17,344 nt of DNA from Pedobacter sp. UBA1951 (GTDB taxonomy: Bacteria; Bacteroidota; Bacteroidia; Sphingobacteriales; Sphingobacteriaceae): positions 1 through 17,344 of the forward strand of contig DDEP01000182.1 in the NCBI GenBank assembly GCA_002336465.1, written 5' to 3'. Positions 6,211-12,829 of this stretch are shown piece by piece. Every line of letters starts with the position of its first letter. The first letter of the stretch is position 1. The notes under the pieces were generated by a model. That model had not been told where the DNA came from. It ran no database searches and worked only from the letters and a program-made list of their open reading frames with translations. A program made the position numbers and the translations under genes.

Positions 6211-7245
6211 ATGGAAAAATATGCAATAGACCCCGAAGAAGAAGAGCAGGACTTATATGAGCATTTCAATATTGTTGTAGATAAAGGACAGTCTTTGTTG
6301 CGTATTGACAAGTTTTTGATGCACCGTATAGAAAATGCGTCAAGAAACAGGATACAGAACTCAATTGATGCCGGCAATGTATTGGTTAACAAACAAACGA
6401 TAAAGTCAAGTTATAAGGTAAAACCTTTGGATGAGATTTCTATCGTATTTGCGCATCCTCCTAGAGATACAGAAGTTTATCCCGAAAATATACCTTTAGA
6501 TATTGTTTATGAAGATGATGATCTGTTGGTGGTAAACAAACCTGCAGGTATGGTTGTACATCCAGGATACAACAACTATACAGGGACTTTGGTTAATGCA
6601 CTTACTTATCATTTTACCCAGCTGCCAACCCTGCCCGGTAACGATGGTCGCCCGGGTCTGGTACACCGTATAGATAAAGATACTTCGGGCTTGCTGCTGA
6701 TCAGTAAGAACGAGATTACCATGACCAAGCTGGCCAAACAGTTTTTTGATCATAGCATTAAACGTAAATACATTGCGCTTGCATGGGGAGATATAGAAAA
6801 TGACGGAAGGATAGAGGGCTATATAGGGCGCAGCCTTAAAAACAGGATTATACAAGATGTGTATGATGATGAAACCAAAGGCAAATGGTCTGTAACCAAT
6901 TACCACGTTATAGAGCGCTTAAATTACGTTACCTTGGTAAGCTGCCAGTTAGAAACAGGTCGTACACACCAGATCAGGGCACACATGAAACATATTGGCC
7001 ATCCTTTATTTAGCGATGCCACTTATGGTGGAGATAAGATTTTAAAAGGTACAACGTTCAGTAAATACAAACAGTTTGTACATAACTGCTTTGAGATGAT
7101 GCCCAGACAGGCTCTGCACGCACAAACTTTAGGCTTTATTCATCCATCTACCGGAAAATATATGGAATTTGAAGCTCCCTTACCGCATGATTTTGAAAGT
7201 GTTTTAGAGAAGTGGCGTAATTACGTTAAACAAGTACAGGATTAA
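6211..7245 (+). CDS. rluD: RluA/RluD-family 23S rRNA pseudouridine synthase
   Basis: A 344-residue enzyme that turns specific uridines of large-subunit rRNA into pseudouridine. An acidic N-terminus leads into an S4 RNA-binding domain (about residues 26-85, QSLLRIDKFLMHRIENASRN). The catalytic domain follows, with VVNKPAGMVVHPG (107-119) and the signature HRIDKDTSGLLLISKN (152-167), in which Asp155 is the expected nucleophile. The later RTHQIRAHMKHIGHPLFSD element is also intact. I chose the ATG at 6211: an earlier in-frame TTG (6169) or ATG (6193) would add a hydrophobic stretch foreign to the family and would lie upstream of the -7 box. The stop is immediately followed by the ATG of the aminotransferase gene, so the two are surely co-transcribed. 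RluD rather than RluC or RluB is the best guess. Confidence 0.88.
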   Translation: MEKYAIDPEEEEQDLYEHFNIVVDKGQSLLRIDKFLMHRIENASRNRIQNSIDAGNVLVNKQTIKSSYKVKPLDEISIVFAHPPRDTEVYPENIPLDIVYEDDDLLVVNKPAGMVVHPGYNNYTGTLVNALTYHFTQLPTLPGNDGRPGLVHRIDKDTSGLLLISKNEITMTKLAKQFFDHSIKRKYIALAWGDIENDGRIEGYIGRSLKNRIIQDVYDDETKGKWSVTNYHVIERLNYVTLVSCQLETGRTHQIRAHMKHIGHPLFSDATYGGDKILKGTTFSKYKQFVHNCFEMMPRQALHAQTLGFIHPSTGKYMEFEAPLPHDFESVLEKWRNYVKQVQD

Positions 7246-8091
7246 ATGAGCAACCCATATATTTTAATTAACGACGAATTTGTATTAAGTAACCATCCTG
7301 TGTTAACGGCCAGTAACAGAGCTTTTAGATACGGAGATGGCATTTTTGAAAGCTTACGTATGATCAATGGCAAATTACAATTTGCCGAATTACATGCCGA
7401 TAGACTTAAAGCAGGAATGAAAACACTTAAAATAGATGGTTATAATTTATTGGACGAGTATTTTCTGAAGCAAAAAACAGCCGAATTACAAAAAAAGAAC
7501 CGCCTACAGGGAAATGTGCGTTACCGATTGACCGTTTATAGAAGCGGAACTGGATTGTACACGCCCGATAGCAATAAGGCAGGTTATGTACTGGAAGCAG
7601 AAAGTTTGGATAGTAACCACTACGAACTCAATAAAAAAGGCTTGATCATTGATGTTTTTGATGAACTGACCAAACATATAGATAAGCTCTCTAACTGTAA
7701 AACAATCAATAGTCTTTTATTTGTACTGGCTGGTATCTACAAAAAGAAACACCGTTTAGATGAAGCATTGATCTTAAATCAAAATGGTTTTTTGTGCGAG
7801 AGCATCAGCTCTAATCTATTTGTAGTTTACAAAGATCAGATTTATACACCTTCACTAGAAGAGGGCTGTATTGCAGGCGTAATGCGTACAGCAGTGATGC
7901 AGCTTGCCAAGCAAAACGATATACAGATTGTTGAAGCACAGATCAATCCACAAATACTTACCGAAGCCGATGAAGTTTTTGTAACCAATGCCGTATCGGG
8001 TATAAGATGGGTAATGGGTTATGGACGTAAGCGTTATTTTAATGAAAAAGCTAAATTCTTGAGTGCTAAACTGAACGAAAGCTTAATTTGA
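7246..8091 (+). CDS. Class-IV aminotransferase (PabC/branched-chain/D-amino-acid transaminase-like)
   Basis: A 281-residue fold-type IV PLP enzyme of the cytoplasm. Seen are NRAFRYGDGIFESLRMINGK (24-43), a family signature of the N-terminal domain, and a Lys in SNCKTINSLLF (Lys152), which is the expected Schiff-base residue. Glu185 in GFLCESISSNLFVV is the usual contact of the pyridine nitrogen. The closing EADEVFVTNAVSGIRWV (240-256) is also typical. The family contains aminodeoxychorismate lyase (folate pathway), branched-chain aminotransferase and D-amino-acid transaminase, and sequence alone does not decide. The short length and SGIRWV ending are closer to the PabC/DAAT side. The ATG follows directly on the rluD stop codon. 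The stop is one base from that of the opposing gene. Confidence 0.85.
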   Translation: MSNPYILINDEFVLSNHPVLTASNRAFRYGDGIFESLRMINGKLQFAELHADRLKAGMKTLKIDGYNLLDEYFLKQKTAELQKKNRLQGNVRYRLTVYRSGTGLYTPDSNKAGYVLEAESLDSNHYELNKKGLIIDVFDELTKHIDKLSNCKTINSLLFVLAGIYKKKHRLDEALILNQNGFLCESISSNLFVVYKDQIYTPSLEEGCIAGVMRTAVMQLAKQNDIQIVEAQINPQILTEADEVFVTNAVSGIRWVMGYGRKRYFNEKAKFLSAKLNESLI

Positions 8092-8092
8092 G

Positions 8093-8686
8093 CTATACTG
8101 CTTTTGAACCGAAATAATATTGGTCTTCCATTGATTTAAAGAACAACCAATTTTGATCTAAACTAATAAGTGCAATATCTTCAAGAGGATGATCAAACAG
8201 CAGGTTTGCATGCTTTAAAGCCTCACTTAGTTTTATTTTAATCACCGGATAATAGTACAGATAGCACAAGTAGAGTTCGGCGTCGTCCGTAAAATTACAT
8301 TGTTTTAATGCGGCTCCTAATAAGCTTTTTACGTCATCGGTTAAATGCTGTTCAGAAAGTGGGGGTACAAAACGAAGTGGGTTTTGTGAGGGGAAATTGC
8401 GGTATATAGCTAATTGTACCCAAGTTTCTTTATTAAAATTAAGTAATTGACTGTTTAAGTGATAAGTTGCTAATGGGTCTTCATTTAAAGCCTTTTGCCA
8501 ATAAACCAGAGTTTCTGGATCGTACGCTTCTATTTCATGTATGGTATGGTCAACCTCGTTTTCAAGAATCTCATCATAAATGGATAACCAACCAGAAATA
8601 TGCGTGCTGATTTCTTTTTGTACAGCAATCTGCAATTGAAGTTGTTTCTTCTTCTGCTCAAGTAATACTTTCTGCTGATTATCCAT
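8093..8686 (-). CDS. Uncharacterised 197-aa cytoplasmic protein
   Basis: I do not recognise this family. The protein has no signal peptide or membrane segment. Residues 1-25 are rich in Gln and Lys (VLLEQKKKQLQLQIAVQKE) and likely form a helix or coiled coil. The rest is mostly acidic and helical with many aromatic residues, for example LYLCYLYYYPVIKIKLSEAL and DQNWLFFKSMEDQYYFG near the end, giving the look of a helical-repeat or binding domain rather than an enzyme. No metal or catalytic motif stands out. It is the last gene of a minus-strand run after fmt (15 nt between) and probably shares its transcript. Codon use and composition match the neighbours, so there is no sign of transfer. It is a real gene by length and operon position. 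Confidence 0.75.
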   Translation of the reverse strand: MDNQQKVLLEQKKKQLQLQIAVQKEISTHISGWLSIYDEILENEVDHTIHEIEAYDPETLVYWQKALNEDPLATYHLNSQLLNFNKETWVQLAIYRNFPSQNPLRFVPPLSEQHLTDDVKSLLGAALKQCNFTDDAELYLCYLYYYPVIKIKLSEALKHANLLFDHPLEDIALISLDQNWLFFKSMEDQYYFGSKAV

Positions 8687-8701
8687 TATTAATCAAAATG
8701 A

Positions 8702-9613
8702 TCAGTTCAACCTTACGCCACGTAGAAATTCATCTATGCGCATACGTTTTTTCCCTTCGTATTGTACATCAAGCAAATTTATATAGCCGTTAATGGTGGC
8801 AACTTTAAGGTACGTTTTTCCATCGCTTAAAAAATCTCCCGGTTTTGTAGTATGCTGCGCATATTCGGGTTTGGCTTCAAAAACTTTTAGTAGTTTATCT
8901 TGAAAAACCGTAAAAGCAGTAGGGTAAGGGCTCAAACCTCTAATATGGTTGTAAACCTGATCGGTAGATTGATCCCAGTTTATTTTACAGAAATCCTTAA
9001 AGATTTTAGGTGCGGCTTTTAACGTTGCGCTTATAGGTTGTGGGGTTTCTGTGTACGTATTATCACGGATAGCGGTTACCGTTTTTACAACCAATTCTGC
9101 ACCTGTTGCCATTAATTTATCGTGTAAAGATCCTGCGTTTTCATCGGGATTTATACTTACTTTTTCACTAAAGATAATATCTCCTGTATCAATTTCATGT
9201 TTCAAGAAAAAAGTGGTTACACCACTTTCGGTTTCGCCATTAATAATGGCATGATTGATCGGTGCCGCTCCGCGGTATTGGGGTAACAGCGAACCATGTA
9301 AATTAATCGTTCCTTTTGGTGGCATATTCCATACCACTTCGGGTAACATCCTAAATGCTACAACCACTTGTAGATCTGCTTTAAGATCGCTCAATGCAGC
9401 CAAAAAATCTGGATCCTTTAGTTTTAAAGGCTGTAATACCTTTAAATCATGAGCCACAGCGTATTTTTTTACAGCACTTTCATTTAACTTCTGACCTCTT
9501 CCTGCGGGCTTATCTGCTGCAGTAACCACCCCAACTATATCAAACCCTGCATCTTTTAAAGCAGCTAAAGACGCCACGGCAAAATCGGGCGTACCCATAA
9601 AAACAATTCTCAT
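8702..9613 (-). CDS. fmt: Methionyl-tRNA formyltransferase
   Basis: A 303-residue enzyme that formylates the amino group of Met on initiator tRNA using 10-formyl-tetrahydrofolate. The N-terminal Rossmann-type domain begins MRIVFMGTPDFAVASLAAL and carries the formyl-transfer site: NLHGSLLPQYRGAAP (104-118), with the catalytic Asn104 and His106, and EIDTGDI with Asp142. The C-terminal OB-like domain (about 205-303) holds NHIRGLSPYPTAF, typical of Fmt, and ends RIDEFLRGVRLN. Length is normal, near the usual 305-315. It sits between namZ (35 nt upstream) and the unknown 197-aa gene (15 nt downstream) on the same strand. The usual partner def (peptide deformylase) is not in the window. Confidence 0.97.
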   Translation of the reverse strand: MRIVFMGTPDFAVASLAALKDAGFDIVGVVTAADKPAGRGQKLNESAVKKYAVAHDLKVLQPLKLKDPDFLAALSDLKADLQVVVAFRMLPEVVWNMPPKGTINLHGSLLPQYRGAAPINHAIINGETESGVTTFFLKHEIDTGDIIFSEKVSINPDENAGSLHDKLMATGAELVVKTVTAIRDNTYTETPQPISATLKAAPKIFKDFCKINWDQSTDQVYNHIRGLSPYPTAFTVFQDKLLKVFEAKPEYAQHTTKPGDFLSDGKTYLKVATINGYINLLDVQYEGKKRMRIDEFLRGVRLN

Positions 9614-9648
9614 TCTATGCTATAAATTTTATTTCGCAATTAAGCCGC

Positions 9649-10917
9649 TTAAGGATAAAGCAGGTATTTTTTGCGCATTTCTTTGTACTTGCTCAAGCCT
9701 GGTTCCCAGCTTTTTCTGATCTCAGCCTCAGATTTTCCATCAATAATTTGCTGACGGAAATCGCCAGAACCTACTAATTTCTCTATAGTGCCCATTTGGT
9801 TGCTCAATTTAGAATTAAAAAAATCTTCTTTACGAGGCGATTTTTGATATAATTCTATTAACCAACTCAAGTTGATCTGTTTGGTTTTTCTTAAAATAGA
9901 AGTGTCGTAATTTCTCAAGTCTATCCCATAGCATACTTCATCTTTAAAAATAGGGGTCTCGGCCATTCCTTTTATACCAGTTGGCGTAAACGAGAATTGA
10001 TAAATACCTTTATAATAAGGTGCACCCAATACCGTGAAAGGAAATTGTGTACCACGACCATGGTTTACATAAATACCTTCAAACAAACAAGTACTAGGAT
10101 ACAATAAAATAGACTGTTGTGTATTTAGGTTTGGAGATGGTTTTACAGGTAGCGTATAAGGCATATCATGCTTGTAATTGGCATTTTTAATCACCTTGAT
10201 CTTACATTTTAAACCGTCTTTTAACCATCCTTCGCCGTTTAACATCTGTGCATATTCACCTATGGTTAAACCGTGTGCAATAGGTATAGGCTGTAATCCT
10301 ATGCCCGATTTGTATTTAGGGTCTAAAATAGGTCCATCTATTAAGTAACCATTCGGATTAGGTCTGTCTAGAATAATCACTTCTTTATTGTACATTGCAC
10401 CAGCTTCCATTACATGTTGCAAAGTATTGATGTAAGTATAAAAACGAACGCCAACATCTTGTATATCAAATATCAAAATATCAACATCTTCAAGGCTTTC
10501 TTTAGTTGGTGTACTGTTTTTACCATATAAAGAAACTACTTTTATGCCTGTGGTTTTATCTACCGAATCTTCAACATGGATACCCGCACTTGCATCGCCT
10601 CTAAAACCATGTTCAGGGCCAAATATTTTAACGATATTAACGCCTAGTTTTAGTAATGCATCTACTGTGGTTTCTTTACCTATAATAGAGGTAGGGTTAA
10701 CTACCATACCCACTCTTTTACCTTTTAACAGAGGAAGATAAAGATCGGTTTGTTCGGCTCCAGTTTTAATGCTAGTTTCTACAGATTTGCTTTTGGTCTG
10801 TTGTTTTGATGCAGGAGCTTTATGCGTAGCGCCTTGTCCGCATGCAGAAAATACAAAAGCAAATAAACAAATTTTAAGTACTACAATAGTTTTGTTCATG
10901 ATGAGTTTTTTTAACAT
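9649..10917 (-). CDS. namZ: Exo-beta-N-acetylmuramidase NamZ (DUF1343, GH171), lipoprotein
   Basis: A 422-residue exported glycosidase of the DUF1343/GH171 family. The characterised member from Bacillus subtilis removes single N-acetylmuramic acid residues from the non-reducing ends of peptidoglycan chains during cell-wall recycling. The signal peptide ends FVFSAC, so Cys26 is probably lipidated and the protein anchored in the envelope. Family motifs are GKRVGMVVNPTS (66-77), IFGPEHGFRGDASAG (98-112, with the conserved Glu-His), DIQDVGVRFYTYI (151-163) and DRPNPNG (184-190). They continue to a C-terminal WEPGLSKYKEMRKKYLLY. A second ATG at 10899 gives an equally good signal peptide. A gene cluster for MurNAc uptake or metabolism is not present here. 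Transcription probably starts from the short divergent region shared with the permease gene (minus-strand TATATTAG at 10960-10953). Confidence 0.92.
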   Translation of the reverse strand: MLKKLIMNKTIVVLKICLFAFVFSACGQGATHKAPASKQQTKSKSVETSIKTGAEQTDLYLPLLKGKRVGMVVNPTSIIGKETTVDALLKLGVNIVKIFGPEHGFRGDASAGIHVEDSVDKTTGIKVVSLYGKNSTPTKESLEDVDILIFDIQDVGVRFYTYINTLQHVMEAGAMYNKEVIILDRPNPNGYLIDGPILDPKYKSGIGLQPIPIAHGLTIGEYAQMLNGEGWLKDGLKCKIKVIKNANYKHDMPYTLPVKPSPNLNTQQSILLYPSTCLFEGIYVNHGRGTQFPFTVLGAPYYKGIYQFSFTPTGIKGMAETPIFKDEVCYGIDLRNYDTSILRKTKQINLSWLIELYQKSPRKEDFFNSKLSNQMGTIEKLVGSGDFRQQIIDGKSEAEIRKSWEPGLSKYKEMRKKYLLYP

Positions 10918-10948
10918 TTATGTGTTAATTCGGTTTTGAATTAGCATT

Positions 10949-10980
10949 TTTGCTAATATACAATTTATCGTAAAATTTTG
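10949..10980 (+). promoter_or_regulatory. Promoter-like pair overlapping the permease start codon
   Basis: TTTG at 10949-10952 is followed, after 20 nt, by AAATTTTG at 10973-10980. That is the Bacteroidota -33/-7 arrangement with one mismatch in TAnnTTTG. The last three bases of the -7 box are the TTG start codon of the permease, so the match may be coincidental or may imply a start further inside. The -33 box sits in a small hairpin TTAGCA-TTTT-TGCTAA (10941-10956). Confidence 0.35.
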
Positions 10981-12198
10981 AACTTCGAATATTTTATAGC
11001 CAGCAGAATATCCTTAAAATCAGAGCGTACTTTTTCTAAATTAATTGTACGTATAGCTATTATAGGTATTATGCTCAGTTTAGCGGCAATGATCTTGTCT
11101 GTTGCAGTTATAAAGGGCTTTAAAACAGAAATTCAAAATAAGGTAAGAGGTTTTGTGGGCGATATACAGATTTACCGTTATGATCTAAACGGTTCTTTTG
11201 AAAAATCGCCGTTTATACCTAATGATACTACTTTAAAAGCACTTAGCAGTAACCAAGACTTATTAACGTATTATCCCTTTGCGGTTAAGCCTTCTATCAT
11301 TGTTGTAAATGGAGAAGTAGAAGCTGTTAATTACAAAGGCATAGATAGTTTATATGATTGGTCTTATTTAAAAGAGCATTTGCTAGAGGGCAGGGTAATC
11401 AATTTTACCGATAGTGCTACTGCCATGAAAGAGATCATGATTTCTGAATTTACGGCAAAACGTTTAAAGCTTAAAGTTGGCGACAGCTTTATTATGCACT
11501 TTATTCAAAATCCGCCTAAAAAGCGAAAAGTAACCATTGTAGGAATTTTTAATATAGGTATAGATAATTTAGACAAAAGCTTTGTTATAGGCGATTTAAA
11601 CCTTATCAGAAGATTAAATAACTGGCAACCGCAAGAAACAGGGGGTATAGAAGTAAAGGTTAAAGATTTTAATCGTTTAAGAGCTACCGCTGATCAAGTT
11701 TATCATGATCTGGAACTAAAATTAAGGTCACGTTCAGTAATGGAGAGCAGTCCCGAAATTTTTAATTGGCTTTCTTTGTTAGATGTAAATACTCAGGTTT
11801 TACTGGTGCTAATGATGATCGTAGGTTTGATCAACATGGTTACAGCTTTGCTGATCATGATTTTGGAAAGGACCAATATGATCGGTATTCTCAAAGCAAT
11901 GGGAGCAGGCAATGCCAGTCTTATGAAAATATTCATTTACAATGCGCTGTATCTTATTGGGATAGGGCTTTTATTGGGTAATATTCTGGGCGTAGGTATA
12001 GGTGTTTTGCAGCAGCAAACCCATTTTATAAAGTTAGATCAGACCAATTACTACCTCTCTTTTGTTCCGGTAGAATTTCATGTAATGGATATTCTATTGC
12101 TGAATATAGGTACGGCAGCCATTTGTACGTTTGTACTTTTGGTACCCGCTATGTTGATTGGTAAAATTAGTCCTTTAAAAGCAATCAGATTTAAATAG
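10978..12198 (+). CDS. FtsX-like ABC transporter permease (LolC/LolE-type)
   Basis: A 406-residue inner-membrane permease of the MacB/FtsX/LolCE type, which uses an ATPase partner to drive lipoprotein release or mechanical work on the periplasmic side. Predicted layout: a short cytoplasmic start MNFEYFIASRI, TM1 (about 23-46), a large periplasmic domain (47-270), then TM2 (272-296), TM3 (317-345) and TM4 (372-396). The coupling motif ERTNMIGILKAMGA (297-310) and the closing ISPLKAIRF are typical. I take the TTG at 10978 as the start because MNFEYFIA is the usual N-terminus and the next Met (residue 32) lies inside TM1. No ATPase gene is adjacent, as is common for these Bacteroidota permeases. 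It converges on the DinB-fold gene with 21 nt between stops. Confidence 0.87.
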   Translation: MNFEYFIASRISLKSERTFSKLIVRIAIIGIMLSLAAMILSVAVIKGFKTEIQNKVRGFVGDIQIYRYDLNGSFEKSPFIPNDTTLKALSSNQDLLTYYPFAVKPSIIVVNGEVEAVNYKGIDSLYDWSYLKEHLLEGRVINFTDSATAMKEIMISEFTAKRLKLKVGDSFIMHFIQNPPKKRKVTIVGIFNIGIDNLDKSFVIGDLNLIRRLNNWQPQETGGIEVKVKDFNRLRATADQVYHDLELKLRSRSVMESSPEIFNWLSLLDVNTQVLLVLMMIVGLINMVTALLIMILERTNMIGILKAMGAGNASLMKIFIYNALYLIGIGLLLGNILGVGIGVLQQQTHFIKLDQTNYYLSFVPVEFHVMDILLLNIGTAAICTFVLLVPAMLIGKISPLKAIRFK

Positions 12199-12219
12199 AA
12201 CCGTTAAAGGACCATTCTT

Positions 12220-12678
12220 TTAGAGTAATTTACGCATAGCCATGCAATAGCCATAGTGTAAACCATCGTGGTTAGAAACTAAAGTAACCACATCTTTAAT
12301 ATTGTTCAAAGTAAAACTATAGGTAGCTATATTGTAGGTATTGAACTTGTCAAACTTATCAGTTTGCAAATCTGCTTCAAGTTGATCTATATTGGCTAAA
12401 AGATAATGTTTGATTTCTTCGATTTCAGCCTCGTTTATAAATGATTCAGGTTTAGTGCCGTGTCTGTATCTTTCCAATAGCATATCGCTAACTAAACAAG
12501 GATTTCCGGTTAATCTGTAGCTTAACAATTGCTGGCTAACCATAATATGCCCTAGGTGCCATGCAATATTGTTGTTGAAGCCTGCTGGGATTTGATTAAG
12601 CTGTTCAATGGTAAATTTTTCGGTAAATTCTATGAATTTTTTACGTGTGGCTCTGATTAATGCAAGTGTAGTATTCAT
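12220..12678 (-). CDS. DinB-superfamily (DinB_2) putative metal-dependent protein
   Basis: A 152-residue cytoplasmic protein with the four-helix-bundle DinB/YfiT-like fold. The metal-binding histidines are visible: WHLGHI (His41/His44) in the second helix, and HDGLHYGY (His137 and His141) near the C-terminus, matching the three-His site of the family. Members include thiol-dependent transferases and many stress-induced proteins of unknown role. N-terminal residues NTTLALIRATRKKFIEF form the first helix. The gene stands alone on the minus strand. Its start codon is only 20 nt from the edge of the palindromic repeat at 12698-12806, so the repeat must fall in or just before its promoter. It meets the permease stop at the other end with no visible terminator. 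Substrate and role are unknown. Confidence 0.85.
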   Translation of the reverse strand: MNTTLALIRATRKKFIEFTEKFTIEQLNQIPAGFNNNIAWHLGHIMVSQQLLSYRLTGNPCLVSDMLLERYRHGTKPESFINEAEIEEIKHYLLANIDQLEADLQTDKFDKFNTYNIATYSFTLNNIKDVVTLVSNHDGLHYGYCMAMRKLL

Positions 12679-12697
12679 GGTTAAATGATTTAAATGA

Positions 12698-12806
12698 ATG
12701 AGGGTGTTCGTTAGCCTTACGTCATTCCGTACTCGATACGGAATCTTTAAATTTAAGATCCTGAAGCCAGTTCAGGATGACGATAAACCAGTTAGAACAC
12801 CCTCAT
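12698..12806. repeat. Nested palindromic intergenic repeat (REP/MITE-like)
   Basis: Outer arms ATGAGGGTGTTC (12698-12709) and GAACACCCTCAT (12795-12806) are perfect inverted 12-mers. Inside lies a second closed unit bounded by CGTCAT (12720-12725) and ATGACG (12777-12782). It contains hairpin ATTCCGTA-CTCGA-TACGGAAT (12724-12744), a central near-palindrome ATCTT...AAGAT (12743-12759) and hairpin ATCCTGAA-GCCAG-TTCAGGAT (12758-12778). The whole could fold as a cloverleaf. The CGTCATTCC...GGATGACG pattern resembles interspersed repeats seen in many bacterial genomes. There is no ORF inside. It lies between the S9 peptidase stop (12830) and the DinB-fold gene start (12678), and the outer arms could act as the peptidase's terminator. 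Confidence 0.8.
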
Positions 12807-12829
12807 CTAAAATTTATAGGTAAATTTAA

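Noticed and set aside
12199..12219. Terminator between the permease and the DinB-fold gene
   Set aside because: The 21-nt gap shows no inverted repeat able to form a hairpin.
12698..12806. CRISPR-like or tRNA-like structure
   Set aside because: There are no direct repeats with spacers, and the folds lack any tRNA consensus bases; it is a set of nested inverted repeats.
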